39,186 nucleotides of DNA from contig VBKL01000087.1 in the NCBI GenBank assembly GCA_005879805.1, positions 1 to 39,186 on the forward strand, read 5' to 3'. The position numbers and the translations under genes were made by a program. Shown here in pieces: positions 25,044 through 34,269 of this stretch; the first letter of the stretch is position 1, and each line of letters begins with the position of its first letter. The notes beneath the pieces were generated by a model. The model had not been told where the DNA came from, did no database searches, and saw only the letters and a program-made list of their open reading frames with translations. This DNA comes from Deltaproteobacteria bacterium. Its GTDB lineage: Bacteria > Myxococcota > Myxococcia > Myxococcales > 40CM-4-68-19.

Positions 25044-25110
25044 GCGCCCCGATTACCATGCCCGTTCGCGCGCCGCGCGAGACGACCGCCCTGCGTGATA
25101 CGAAGCCGCT

Positions 25111-25617
25111 GTGAACCGCAGAGCGGCGCTGGCAGCAGCCATCCCCATCGCGTTTTCGGCTCGCGCCGCGGGCCCCGGCACGAGCAAGGCTTCCGGCACC
25201 TACGAGGTCGTGCATCTTTGCGATCGCGGCCAGCCATGCCCGCCTGCCGAGCAGCGCCACTTCACGCTGGTCCTGCTCGACGAGCCGGCCGCCGACGAGC
25301 CGGCGCCGGGGATCGCAGTCTGCTCCCGCCACAACGAGTTCGCATTGCGCGGGTGCTTCTGGAAGGACGCGGAGCGGGAGGGGACGTTGCGCGAGGTCGC
25401 CTGGAGCAAGAAGGGTTCGCGAGTCCGGGCCGGACTCGAGTGCGGTCCCGACTACGGCCAGGACCTCCTCTTCCGTACCGGAGCCACCACCGCGACCTGG
25501 AAGGCTCGCTTCTGTTGCGTGCGGCAGCGCAACGGAAAGGAGATGCTGGCGCACGTCGACGCCACCGTGACCCTGAAGCGGGTCGGCGCAGCCGATCCCC
25601 AGCGCTGCCGGCGCTGA
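25111..25617 (+). CDS. Secreted protein of unknown function
   Basis: The 168-residue protein has a GTG start and a signal peptide (MNRRAALAAAIPIAFSARA) with likely cleavage after ARA. The mature part holds a beta-rich domain with six cysteines (CDRGQPCPP, CSRHN, CFWKD, LECGPDYG and ARFCCVRQ), likely disulfide-bonded. I know no family for it. It converges on the desaturase gene with stop codons one base apart, so its transcript end must lie within the other gene. Confidence 0.6.
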   Translation: MNRRAALAAAIPIAFSARAAGPGTSKASGTYEVVHLCDRGQPCPPAEQRHFTLVLLDEPAADEPAPGIAVCSRHNEFALRGCFWKDAEREGTLREVAWSKKGSRVRAGLECGPDYGQDLLFRTGATTATWKARFCCVRQRNGKEMLAHVDATVTLKRVGAADPQRCRR

Positions 25618-25618
25618 G

Positions 25619-26512
25619 CTACTCCAGCGCGGGCATCCCGAGAACCACCTCGGGCTCCACCTTCTCCGCCGCCGCGATGGTCGCGCTGCGGATGCTCTCC
25701 GGCGGCGTCCGCACGTCGTGGACGAGCCCGAGCGCCTCGAACAGCCGGATCAGGTAGTAGCTGCCATCGACTTCCCACCAGAAGAAGCCCTGGTTCGCGC
25801 TCGACTGGTAGTGGTGGTGGTTGTTGTGCCAGCCCTCGCCCATGGTGATGAGCGCGAGGACCAGGTTGTTGCGGCTGGTGTCCGGCTCGGTCGTCGCATA
25901 GCGGCGCGATCCCCAGACGTGGTTCAGCGAGTTCACGACGAACGTGCCGTGCCAGAGAAGCGCGGTGGAGACGAAGAAGCCCCACACCAGCGCGGGCGCG
26001 CCGCCGACGAGGAAGAGACCGACGGCAAGCAGCACGGGCGGAAGGAGATGGAAGCGGTTCAGGAAACGCAGCTCGGGGAAGCGCGAGAGGTCCTTGATCT
26101 CCGCGGTGCCGGCGTACTTCTGGCAGAGGATCCAGCCCATGTGGCTCCACCAGAAGCCCTGCTTCGGCGAGTGGATGTCCTCGGGCCCGTCCGAGTACTT
26201 GTGATGGTTGCGGTGATGGGCCGCCCACCAGAGCATGCCCTTCTGCGCGCTCATCTGCGCCCAGAAGGCGAGGACGAACTGGAAGGCGCGCGAGGTCTTG
26301 AACGAGCGGTGCGAGGCGTAGCGGTGGTAGCCGATGGTGGTGCCGGCCATCCGGAAGTAATAGAGCCCGACCGCGAGGGCCACGAGCTTCCAGGAGACCC
26401 CGACGAAGAAGGGCCCGATCAGCGCGATGAGATGGCACGCGAAGAACGGGACCGAGCTGTAGAGATCGAGCTTCTCGTCCCCGCCTCGCGCGAGGGCGCC
26501 GGTATCGGACAT
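25619..26512 (-). CDS. Acyl-CoA/fatty-acid delta-9-type desaturase
   Basis: The 297-residue membrane protein has the three histidine boxes that bind the di-iron centre: HRYASH (about 63-68), HRNHH (about 100-104) and HNNHHH (about 230-235). Four hydrophobic segments surround them. The layout, including GEGWHNNHH, is that of stearoyl-CoA-type desaturases, which introduce a cis double bond using O2 and an external electron donor. No cytochrome b5 domain or ferredoxin partner is nearby. The start at ATG 26512 has GGAG eight bases upstream, immediately preceded by a hairpin. Confidence 0.93.
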   Translation of the reverse strand: MSDTGALARGGDEKLDLYSSVPFFACHLIALIGPFFVGVSWKLVALAVGLYYFRMAGTTIGYHRYASHRSFKTSRAFQFVLAFWAQMSAQKGMLWWAAHHRNHHKYSDGPEDIHSPKQGFWWSHMGWILCQKYAGTAEIKDLSRFPELRFLNRFHLLPPVLLAVGLFLVGGAPALVWGFFVSTALLWHGTFVVNSLNHVWGSRRYATTEPDTSRNNLVLALITMGEGWHNNHHHYQSSANQGFFWWEVDGSYYLIRLFEALGLVHDVRTPPESIRSATIAAAEKVEPEVVLGMPALE

Positions 26513-26528
26513 TGCTAGGGCTCCAATG

Positions 26529-26546
26529 GGGCCACGAAAGTGGCCC
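26529..26546 (-). promoter_or_regulatory. Hairpin in the desaturase mRNA leader
   Basis: On the minus strand a 7-bp stem GGGCCAC/GTGGCCC closes a four-base loop. It ends four bases before the GGAG ribosome site of the desaturase. It could change access to the ribosome site with temperature or a bound factor. On the plus strand it has a U-containing tail (TTCCTGTTTGT) and might act as a weak terminator, though no plus-strand gene ends here. Confidence 0.45.
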
Positions 26547-26693
26547 TTCCTGTTTGTAAGGTCCGACTGTCATCGCGGTGTCAGCCCCGCGTGTTTTCTT
26601 GCCGGGTACTGAAACGAAGGCGGACTCGCCACCCAACCCTTGACCGCCGGGATTCCTTCCCCCTTGATCTCGCGCCACATCACCCACCCCCAG

Positions 26694-28409
26694 ATGCGCG
26701 TCCTCCTCGCGACCGTCCTGCTGTGCGCCTCGGAAGCATCGGCGAAAGAACCCGCGCGCATCGAGAAGCTGACGGTGATTGGCATCAACGACGTCCATGG
26801 CGCACTCCTGGAGGCGCCCGCCCACAAGGCGCTCGCCCGCTTCACCGTAGAGCCGGTGGGAGGGGTGGACTGGTTCGCCGGATGGGTAGCTGCCATCCGC
26901 TCGGAGGCGCGAGGGCACCGCGGCGAAGCCATCGTGATCGACGGCGGAGACGAGTTCCAGGGAACGCTCATCTCCAACCAGTTCGAGGGCCGCTCGGTGG
27001 TCGAGGTCTTCAACCGCATCGGCGTGACCGCCGCCGCGGTCGGCAACCACGAGTTCGATTTCGGCCTCGCCTCGCTCGGCCAGCGCTTCGCACAGGCCTC
27101 CTATCCGTTCCTCTCCGCCAACGTATTCGAGAAAGGCACCCGCAAGCGCCCGCCCTGGGCGCGCCCGAGCGTCCTCCTCACGGTAGGCGGCGTGCAGGTC
27201 GGCATCGTCGGCCTCACCACCGTCGAGACGCACACCTCGACGAACCCCGCCATCATCGCAAACCTCGACTTCCTGCCCGGGGGACCGTTCGCGGCCCAGG
27301 AAGCGGACTCCCTGCGGGCGCGCGGCGCCACCGTCGTGCTCCTCGTCGCGCACATAGGTCCCCTGCCTCCGGCCGGGGAGATCCAGGAGGTGGCCGAGGC
27401 GGTGCGCGGGAAGGTCGACGCCATCGTCAGCGGCCACAATCACACCGAGATCGGCCCTCCGCCGCTGGTCGCGGCCGGGATCCCGATCGTGCAGTCGGGG
27501 AGCAGGCTCGCCGCTTTCTCGATCATCGAGATCGCCATCGATCCGGCGACGGGACGCGCGGCGGGGTTCGCGGTCAACGAAGGCACGTATCCCCGCCCGG
27601 GCGGACCGCAGCCGATCTTCCACACCTTCGAGGGAGCGCCGGCCACCTGGCGCGGGCACAAGGTCCAACCGGACGGCGCCGTCTCCGCCCTGGTCGCGAA
27701 GTACGACAAGCAGGTGAAGACCCTGCGCGAGGCGCCGGTCGGCGAGACGCTCGTGGAGTTGCGCAAGTCCGGCAAGGACGGCTCGCTCGGCAACCTCGTC
27801 GCCGACGCGCTGCGCTCGGGCGCGGGCGGATCGCTCAAGGCCGATTTCGCGCTGACCAACTCGGGCGGCCTTCGCATCGAGGAGGTGCCGGCCGGACCGA
27901 TCGCCTTCGGGACCCTCTTCGACCTCTATCCGTTCGACAACCGGCAGGTAGTCGTCACCCTGCACCCAGCCGAGCTTCGCGACGCGCTCGAGGCGGTGCT
28001 GCGCGCCCGCAAGCGCCCGCTCTACGTCTCCGGTTTGCGCTACACGATCGATTGGGACCGGTTCTCGGCCGGAAGGGACGTGCGCTCGGTGCCGGCGGGC
28101 GCGCTGGTCACGACGCTTTCCGACGCTTCGGGAAAGCTGCTCTGCTCGACCCGCACCTGCACGGCCGCGGTTTGCGACACCGTTTGCGACCCCGGCGCGT
28201 ACACGGTCTCGACCTCCGATTTCCTCGCCAACGGAGGGGACGGCGTCGTCCTTCCCGCCGCGGCCCGGAAGGTGACCGGGCCGGTGCTGACGCGGGACAT
28301 CGTGGTGAGCTACGTGAAGGAGCACTCGCCGATCACGGCGGAGCTCGTCGGGGGAGGATCTCCGCGGATCACCGTCGTCGGCAGGCGGGAAAGGCAGGAA
28401 GCGCAGTGA
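26694..28409 (+). CDS. Secreted 5'-nucleotidase/2',3'-cyclic phosphodiesterase family protein
   Basis: The 571-residue protein has a signal peptide (MRVLLATVLLCASEASA) and the two-domain UshA fold. The metallophosphatase domain carries GINDVHG (about 24-30), DGGDEFQG, GNHEFDFG and GHNHTEIG; these His/Asp/Asn residues bind two metals. The C-terminal nucleotide-binding domain has the LGNLVADALR, ALTNSGGLR and YPFDNRQVV motifs. Such enzymes hydrolyse extracellular nucleotides or cyclic nucleotides to recover nucleosides and phosphate. The start at ATG 26694 lacks a visible ribosome site. The next small gene overlaps its stop (GTGA). Confidence 0.92.
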   Translation: MRVLLATVLLCASEASAKEPARIEKLTVIGINDVHGALLEAPAHKALARFTVEPVGGVDWFAGWVAAIRSEARGHRGEAIVIDGGDEFQGTLISNQFEGRSVVEVFNRIGVTAAAVGNHEFDFGLASLGQRFAQASYPFLSANVFEKGTRKRPPWARPSVLLTVGGVQVGIVGLTTVETHTSTNPAIIANLDFLPGGPFAAQEADSLRARGATVVLLVAHIGPLPPAGEIQEVAEAVRGKVDAIVSGHNHTEIGPPPLVAAGIPIVQSGSRLAAFSIIEIAIDPATGRAAGFAVNEGTYPRPGGPQPIFHTFEGAPATWRGHKVQPDGAVSALVAKYDKQVKTLREAPVGETLVELRKSGKDGSLGNLVADALRSGAGGSLKADFALTNSGGLRIEEVPAGPIAFGTLFDLYPFDNRQVVVTLHPAELRDALEAVLRARKRPLYVSGLRYTIDWDRFSAGRDVRSVPAGALVTTLSDASGKLLCSTRTCTAAVCDTVCDPGAYTVSTSDFLANGGDGVVLPAAARKVTGPVLTRDIVVSYVKEHSPITAELVGGGSPRITVVGRRERQEAQ

Positions 28410-28747
28410 TCGCCGTCGCTGCCGGCGAGGCATTGGGCTTGCTCTGGGGTCCAGGGCTCGTCTTCCTCGTCTTCATCATCTGGCTCATCCGGCGGGTGGT
28501 CCGCGCGGCGCGCACGGAGAGCCGTCTCGAGGAGGAACGGCTGCGAGAATGGATGAAAGGCGAGGTCGCGCAGCTGCAATCGACGAAGGCGGAGCCGCGC
28601 CTCATGCGCGTTCCCACGGCGGCCGAGCGGAAAAAGCGCTCAGCGGTGCCCGCCCCCGCCGCTCCCGAGGCCGTGCCCGGCCCCGACGTCATCACCATCG
28701 TGAAGGTCGTAGACGGGAAGGTGGTCGGGAAGTGGCAGTTCGGTTGA
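28406..28747 (+). CDS. Small single-span membrane protein of unknown function
   Basis: The GTG at 28406 overlaps the 5'-nucleotidase stop and gives 113 residues. One membrane helix (about 8-28, ALGLLWGPGLVFLVFIIWLI) is followed by a basic/acidic coiled-coil stretch (RTESRLEEERLREWMKGEVAQL) and a Pro/Ala-rich tail ending VVDGKVVGKWQFG. I recognise no family. The coupling suggests it is made with the nucleotidase. It converges with a zinc-peptidase gene 3 bp away. Confidence 0.6.
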   Translation: MIAVAAGEALGLLWGPGLVFLVFIIWLIRRVVRAARTESRLEEERLREWMKGEVAQLQSTKAEPRLMRVPTAAERKKRSAVPAPAAPEAVPGPDVITIVKVVDGKVVGKWQFG

Positions 28748-28750
28748 CGC

Positions 28751-30880
28751 TCAGCGGTGTTCTTCCGCGGTCACGGCGGCTTCGGTCGCGTCGAGCAGCG
28801 GCTTCGCGCTGAGGCCGCTTCCCGTCGCATGCTCCATCCACAGATCGGGCGTCACCCTGCCGAACGACGCCGCCCGCTCGAACTGGGCGCCGAAGTCGGC
28901 CCCGCGCAGCTTCTGCTCGAGCTGGAAGGCGACGAGGTGACCGATCGGATAGTCCGGCAGATAGAGGAAATTCGCCACCATGTGCGAATAGATGGCGAGA
29001 AGGCCGGCGCCCTTCCCGCCCAGCACCGGCGCGTAGCGCTGGTCCCAGAGATCGCGGGCGACGCGCAAGGTGGCCTCGCGCAACTCCGCCGGCGTCGCCT
29101 GCGGGTGCGCGTACATGTATCGCCAGACGCCGAGGTCGACGAGACCGACGCCGGCGATCTCCCAGGTGCCCCAGAAATCATTGAGAACGCGAAGGCGCTC
29201 CGACTGCGGGTCTGGTTTGGTGAGGCCGAGCAATTCGAGGTCGCGGTTCTGGAAGGTGAAGGCGAGCGCCTCGGTGAAGGCAGTGGCCGGTACGCCCGAC
29301 AGCAACGTGTGATCGACGAGATAGAGCGAGCAGATCTGCTCGACATTGTGTCCCATCTCGTGGACCGCGATGTTGTAGCCCTTGTAGTCCATTCCGTCGG
29401 GATTGATCCGGGTACGCAGGTGCGGATCGTCGCCCCGGCGGGCGCTCTGCAGCGCATGTCCGGACCCCCGCGCCGGATCCACCACGATGTGCGAATCGAA
29501 GAAGCGCGCCCGCTCGGGCGCGAAACCGAGGCCCTCGAGAAGCCGCGGGATGTCCTTCTTGTACGCCGCCGCCGTCGGATAGCGGGCCCGGGTCAGGGCG
29601 TTCAGCTCCTCCTCCGGATGGCGTGCGCGGGGAAGGAACCCGCTGTACCAGAGGTCGTGCGGCTCGAGCGGTCTGCCGAGCCGCGCGCGAATCAGGGCGG
29701 CGACGCGCGGCACGAGCGGCGAATCGACGATGCTCTGCAAGAGCTCTTCCGCCCGCTTCTCGGGAATCTCGCGATCGAAATTGAAGCGGCGATCGATCTC
29801 GGTCGGCGCCAGCGGCGAATCCTGATCGGTGCGGCGGGCGGCCTGGAAGTCGGCGAGGATCACCGCATAGCGGGTGTCGGGCTCGCGTTCGTTGGATGCC
29901 GAAGGCTGCGCCGGGCGCTTGCCCTGCGCCTTCATCTTCTCCGCCTCCACCTCGCCGCCGGGCGAGAGCGTCACGGCGTTGGCCTGCGGATCCCAATCCA
30001 CGCGTGGATCGTCGATCACCGCCTTCGGAATGCTCTGATCGACGATGCGCTCCATCGCTGCCCGGATGAGGCGCTGCCGCTCGAGCCCCAACGCGCGGTC
30101 CTTCTCCGCGTAGTCCGCCTTGATCTGGTCGCGCAGGTTCCAGTGCGCGAGGAGCCGCACGCCGGCGGGAAAGATCCGCTTCCCGCCCGGCGCGAGGACG
30201 TGGTGCATCCACAGGTTGTAGCCCGCGATGTACGCCTCGGCGTCGGCCTGGGCCTTGCTCCGCGCGAGCTGCGCTTCGCCGCTCGGGCGCAGCGCGAAGC
30301 GGCGGGTGAGGCGCACCGCCGCCCAATCGCGCCGGCTCCACGACTTGCCCTGGGCGAGCATCTCGTCGAGCGTCGGCAGGGGGAAGTTGAGCAGCGCGAT
30401 GAACCCCAGCTTGGAGCCGAAGAAGTCGTCGCTCGCGTGGGCGGAGAGATCGAGCCCCGCGAAGACGTCGTCGATGGGCATCTGGGGGCCGAGCTCCAGC
30501 TCGCTGAAGCTGCGCATCTCGCGGCCGAGGTCGAGGAAGTATCCGTCGACCTGCTCGAGGACGTACTCGAAGCGGCCGAGGAGCGCGTCGAGGCCTTTCG
30601 CATCCGGGACGAACCATTCCTCCGCGAAGGCTTGCAGCCCCTGTGCGTCGCCGTCCTCCTTGCGCCAGAGAAGCCCGACCTGCCTGAGGCCCTGCTCGAT
30701 ACGGGCCCGCTGACCTTCGCCGTGCTTGCGGACCAGCGCGGCGACGATGTCGGGCGAGGGATCGACGTTGCGGTTGGCGCCGGTCAGCACGGCCGCGACC
30801 TCCTCGGGCTTGCGGGAGTTTTTCGCAGGATGGCAGGAGGCGAGGAGCGCTGCGCAGAGGAGAAACGGGAGCGGTCGCAT
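28751..30880 (-). CDS. Gluzincin-type zinc metallopeptidase lipoprotein
   Basis: The 709-residue protein starts MRPLPFLLCAALLASCHPAK with a lipobox LASC, so it is anchored at the envelope. The zinc motif HEMGH lies near residue 508 (NIAVHEMGHNVEQI), and a downstream glutamate in FTEALAF gives the gluzincin third ligand. The large N-terminal helical part (about 40-480) is not recognised. I can place it only as an HExxH peptidase; the M-family cannot be assigned by eye. An in-frame extension upstream to 31147 has no signal-peptide character and crosses the divergent gene's start. Confidence 0.78.
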   Translation of the reverse strand: MRPLPFLLCAALLASCHPAKNSRKPEEVAAVLTGANRNVDPSPDIVAALVRKHGEGQRARIEQGLRQVGLLWRKEDGDAQGLQAFAEEWFVPDAKGLDALLGRFEYVLEQVDGYFLDLGREMRSFSELELGPQMPIDDVFAGLDLSAHASDDFFGSKLGFIALLNFPLPTLDEMLAQGKSWSRRDWAAVRLTRRFALRPSGEAQLARSKAQADAEAYIAGYNLWMHHVLAPGGKRIFPAGVRLLAHWNLRDQIKADYAEKDRALGLERQRLIRAAMERIVDQSIPKAVIDDPRVDWDPQANAVTLSPGGEVEAEKMKAQGKRPAQPSASNEREPDTRYAVILADFQAARRTDQDSPLAPTEIDRRFNFDREIPEKRAEELLQSIVDSPLVPRVAALIRARLGRPLEPHDLWYSGFLPRARHPEEELNALTRARYPTAAAYKKDIPRLLEGLGFAPERARFFDSHIVVDPARGSGHALQSARRGDDPHLRTRINPDGMDYKGYNIAVHEMGHNVEQICSLYLVDHTLLSGVPATAFTEALAFTFQNRDLELLGLTKPDPQSERLRVLNDFWGTWEIAGVGLVDLGVWRYMYAHPQATPAELREATLRVARDLWDQRYAPVLGGKGAGLLAIYSHMVANFLYLPDYPIGHLVAFQLEQKLRGADFGAQFERAASFGRVTPDLWMEHATGSGLSAKPLLDATEAAVTAEEHR

Positions 30881-30971
30881 GGGCCCGCGCTTGTAGCACG
30901 GCCCGGCGAGCGGTTCCCCGACAGGCGAACCCCGGCAAGCGCCTTGGCGAAGCGTGTTTACGATTGCGGTC

Positions 30972-31805
30972 ATGAAAGTGCTCCCTGCCGTGGTCGCCTC
31001 GTCGCTCGTCGCCTTTTGCGGATGCTCCTGGCTGCGCCAGATGGCCGCGTCCGGCTTCCAGAAGCCCTCGCTCTCCTTCAAGGACGCCTCGCTCTCCGAT
31101 GTGACGCTGAGCGGGGCGACCGTGAACCTCGTCTTCACCGTGACCAATCCGAACGATGCCGCGCTCTCCTTGGCGGAGACCGATTACAAGTTCTCGCTGG
31201 AGGGCAAGCAGGTCGTCGCGGGCAAGCCGCCTGCCGGCATCCGCATCCCCGCCAAGGGATCGAGCGACGTCACCCTGCCCGCCTCGGTGAAGTTCGCCGA
31301 TATCGCCGGATCGATCGCCGACTTTCTCCGCAAGGAGCAAGCGAATTACCGCGCCGAAGGCCACATCGGGGTCGACACGCCCATCGGAATCGCCGCGCTG
31401 CCGTTCGAGAAGGAGGGAATGGTGCCGCTGCCGAAGCTTCCCGACGTATCGCTCGGGACTCCGAAGATCGGCTCGCTCTCGCTCACCTCGGCGCGCATCG
31501 ACGTTCCCTTGATCTTCGCGAACAAGAATCCGTTCGCGCTGCCGCTGGGGACGGTCTCCGGCGCCTTGCGCATCGAGGGCGCGGACGTCGGCGAGGTGGG
31601 AGCGCAGCCAGTCGGTCGCGTGGGCGCACAGGCAGCGAAGACGGTGACCCTGCCGGTGACCGTTCACTTCTCGCAGGCGATGGCGGCGGCGAAAGCCATC
31701 CGCGAGGGACGCGCCCATGTCGCGGTCGACGGGCAGCTCGCCTCGGAGGGCGCCGCGGTGCCCTTCCACGTCGAGCACGACCTGGAGTTCGCCCAGGGCA
31801 ATTGA
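30972..31805 (+). CDS. LEA type 2 (WHy/LEA14-like) lipoprotein
   Basis: The 277-residue protein begins MKVLPAVVASSLVAFCGC, a lipoprotein signal with the cysteine box. Two tandem beta-sandwich LEA_2 domains follow (about 28-135 and 145-275), each with the typical VNLVFTVTNPNDAALSL and IDVPLIFANKNPFALPL segments. LEA_2 proteins are linked to desiccation and stress tolerance, with no enzymatic role known. It may share a transcript with the DUF2760/hsp70 genes that begin 75 bp downstream. Confidence 0.87.
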   Translation: MKVLPAVVASSLVAFCGCSWLRQMAASGFQKPSLSFKDASLSDVTLSGATVNLVFTVTNPNDAALSLAETDYKFSLEGKQVVAGKPPAGIRIPAKGSSDVTLPASVKFADIAGSIADFLRKEQANYRAEGHIGVDTPIGIAALPFEKEGMVPLPKLPDVSLGTPKIGSLSLTSARIDVPLIFANKNPFALPLGTVSGALRIEGADVGEVGAQPVGRVGAQAAKTVTLPVTVHFSQAMAAAKAIREGRAHVAVDGQLASEGAAVPFHVEHDLEFAQGN

Positions 31806-31880
31806 CGCCGCGTCCGGCGTGGTCCAGAAACGCCCGCCTTGGTTGCGGACCGCGCAGCGTTGGATCGAGGACCTCACCAC

Positions 31881-32423
31881 ATGGCCGAACCCGAACTGTC
31901 GTTCTTCGCGCGCCTCTGGCTCGCGCTCGTCTGCCTCTTTCGCGTTGTCTTCGACCCGCCGTTCGCGGCGCTCGTCGCCCAGGCACGCGAGCAGAAGGCA
32001 TTGCCGGCTCCGGCGGCCACTGCAAAGGATTCCGTCCGGGCCGCGCCCGACACGGCCTTGCACCTGCTCGCGCAACTCCAGCGCGAGGGGCGCTTCATCG
32101 ATTTCTGCGAGGAGGAGATCGCCTCCTTCAGCGATGCCGAGGTGGGCGCGGCCGCGCGGACCGTCCACGGCGGCTGCCGCAAGGTGCTGCGCGCGAACCT
32201 GGTCCTGAAGCCCGTCCGCGCCGACGCCGAAGGGGCGGAAGTGACGGTGCCGGAGGGCTTCGATCCCACCTCTGTGCGTCTGACCGGGAACGTGGTCGGT
32301 CATCCGCCCTTCCGCGGGACGCTGCGCCACCACGGCTGGAAGGCCGACTCGGTGAAGCTCTCGCCGCCTGGAGCCGGGCAGGACGCGACGCTGCTCGCGC
32401 CCGCGGAGGTGGAGCTTCCGTGA
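31881..32423 (+). CDS. DUF2760 protein, first gene of an Hsp70 triad
   Basis: The 180-residue protein starts at ATG 31881 and has a hydrophobic N-terminal segment (about 5-28, LSFFARLWLALVCLFRVVF). The rest is the DUF2760 domain: ALHLLAQLQREGRFIDFCEEEIASFSDAEVGAAARTVHGGCRKVL, then GHPPFRGTLRHHGWKA near the C-terminus. DUF2760 genes are found next to pairs of unusual Hsp70 genes, as here. Its function is unknown; it could be the membrane partner of the chaperones. Its stop overlaps the hsp70 GTG start. Confidence 0.87.
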   Translation: MAEPELSFFARLWLALVCLFRVVFDPPFAALVAQAREQKALPAPAATAKDSVRAAPDTALHLLAQLQREGRFIDFCEEEIASFSDAEVGAAARTVHGGCRKVLRANLVLKPVRADAEGAEVTVPEGFDPTSVRLTGNVVGHPPFRGTLRHHGWKADSVKLSPPGAGQDATLLAPAEVELP

Positions 32424-34267
32424 CGGCTCGCGCCAGCAAAAGCACGGCTTCCGCGGCGGCCCGGTATTCCGTCGGGATCGATCTCGGCACGACGAACAGC
32501 GCGATGGCCGAGGTCGATCTGGCTGTGCAGCCGGCGGGGCCAGGAGAGCCGCTGCCCGCGCCGCTCCCGGTCGAGGCGCCGCAGATCGTGTCGCCCGGGG
32601 AAGTCGCGCCGCGCGAGCTCTTGCCTTCGTTCGTCTACCTGCCCTCGCCGCACGAAGCGCAGAAGGGAGCGTTCGCGCTCCCCTGGGGCGATCCGGGCCA
32701 CGTCGTCGGGGCCTATGCGCGGGATCGCGGCGCACAGGTCCCCGGGCGACTCGTCTCCTCGGCGAAGAGCTGGCTTTCGCATCCGGGCGTCGACAAGCGC
32801 GGACAGCTGTTGCCGATGGGCGCCGAGGCGGAAGTGCCGCGCATCTCACCGGTCGAAGCGAGCGCGCGCATCGTTTCCCATCTGCGCGCGGCCTGGGACG
32901 CAACGCACGAGGACGACAAGCTCGCCGACCAGGCGGTGACGCTCACGGTGCCCGCCTCTTTCGACGCGGCCGCGCGCGAATTGACGGTGCAGGCCGCGGC
33001 CCAGGCGGGGCTCGGGAACCTCACTCTCCTCGAAGAGCCGCAGGCCGCGCTCTACGCCTGGGTGCAGTCGGCGGGCGACTCGTGGCGCAAGCTCGTCCAT
33101 CCCGGCGACGTCATCCTTGTCGTCGACATCGGCGGCGGAACGAGCGACTTCTCGCTCATCGGCGTGGGCGAAGAGGAGGGGCGGCTTTCCCTCACCCGGC
33201 TCGCGGTCGGCGATCACATCCTCCTCGGCGGAGACAACGTCGATCTGGCGCTCGCGCACCTCGTGCGCAGCCGGCTCGAAGCCGAAGGACGCAAGCTCGA
33301 CTCCTGGCAGTTCACCGCGCTGACCCACGCCTCCCGCCAGGCGAAGGAGCATCCCGAGCTTCAATCGCGCGGGAAGGTCCCGCTCGCGATTCCGGGACGC
33401 GGGAGCGGGCTCGTCGGCGGAACGGTCCGGACCGAGCTCTCCGTCGCCGAGCTGCGCTCGGTGGTCGAAGGGTTCTTTCCCGACGTGTCGATCGATGCGG
33501 CGCCGGCGCAGCAACGACGTCTCGGCCTCACCACCCTCGGCCTGCCCTACGCGCAGGATCCGGCGGTGACCCGGCACCTCGCCGCCTTTCTCCGCAGGGC
33601 GGGCGGCGCGGAGAAGAAGAAGGGCGCGAGCTTCCTCCATCCGACGGCGCTCCTCTTCAATGGCGGCGTGTTCAAGGACACCGGTCTCCAGGAAATCGTC
33701 GGCAAGCAGGTGGATCGGTGGGTGACCGCGGAAGGCGGAGCCCCGCTCCGGCGCCTGGTCCCGTTCAGCCTCGATCTCTCGGTGGCGCACGGGGCGGCGT
33801 ACAGCGGCCTCGCGCGGCGAGGACGCGGCATCCGCATCCGCGGCGGCACTGCCCGCGCCTATTACGTCGGCATCGAATCGGCCGCGCCGGCGGTGCCAGG
33901 CTATCCGGCTCCGCTGCGGGCGGCGTGCCTCGCTCCCTTCGGGATGGAGGAAGGGAGCTCGCTGGAGATTCCCGGCCTCGAGGTCGGGGCAGTGGTCGGC
34001 GAGAAGAGCTCCTTCCGGTTCTTCGCCTCGAGCGCGCGGCGCGAGGATCAGCCCGGCACGGTAGTCGAGGACGTCTCGGAGTTGCAGGAGCTGCCGGCCA
34101 TCGAAGCCGAGCTTCCCGCCCGCGAGGGCTCCGCCGGCGAAGTCCTTCCGGTCGGACTGCGCGCCTCGGTGACCGAGGTCGGCACGCTCGCGCTCGAGCT
34201 GTTCGCCCGCGACGAGAAGCACGCAGGAGGCGCCTGGAAGCTGGAGTTCTCGGTGCGCGGAGAGTAG
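32420..34267 (+). CDS. Divergent Hsp70-family protein 1
   Basis: The 615-residue protein has an Hsp70 nucleotide-binding domain: phosphate-1 loop IDLGTTNS (D21), phosphate-2 loop DIGGGTSDF (D236), TVPASFDAAARELT and the LLEEPQAALYAW segment. After residue 400 it departs from DnaK; the substrate-binding part is short (about 500-615) and lacks the helical lid and the C-terminal EEVD-like tail. It is paralogous to the next gene. It is GTG-initiated and overlaps the DUF2760 stop. No DnaJ or GrpE gene is near. It is probably a specialised chaperone or regulated ATPase. Confidence 0.92.
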   Translation: MTARASKSTASAAARYSVGIDLGTTNSAMAEVDLAVQPAGPGEPLPAPLPVEAPQIVSPGEVAPRELLPSFVYLPSPHEAQKGAFALPWGDPGHVVGAYARDRGAQVPGRLVSSAKSWLSHPGVDKRGQLLPMGAEAEVPRISPVEASARIVSHLRAAWDATHEDDKLADQAVTLTVPASFDAAARELTVQAAAQAGLGNLTLLEEPQAALYAWVQSAGDSWRKLVHPGDVILVVDIGGGTSDFSLIGVGEEEGRLSLTRLAVGDHILLGGDNVDLALAHLVRSRLEAEGRKLDSWQFTALTHASRQAKEHPELQSRGKVPLAIPGRGSGLVGGTVRTELSVAELRSVVEGFFPDVSIDAAPAQQRRLGLTTLGLPYAQDPAVTRHLAAFLRRAGGAEKKKGASFLHPTALLFNGGVFKDTGLQEIVGKQVDRWVTAEGGAPLRRLVPFSLDLSVAHGAAYSGLARRGRGIRIRGGTARAYYVGIESAAPAVPGYPAPLRAACLAPFGMEEGSSLEIPGLEVGAVVGEKSSFRFFASSARREDQPGTVVEDVSELQELPAIEAELPAREGSAGEVLPVGLRASVTEVGTLALELFARDEKHAGGAWKLEFSVRGE

Positions 34268-34269
34268 CC

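Noticed and set aside
25452-28433. 993-codon open frame on the minus strand across the desaturase and 5'-nucleotidase genes
   Set aside because: It overlaps two well-supported genes in other frames, is extremely Arg/Gly/Ala-rich and shows no domain; long false frames are expected at this GC content.
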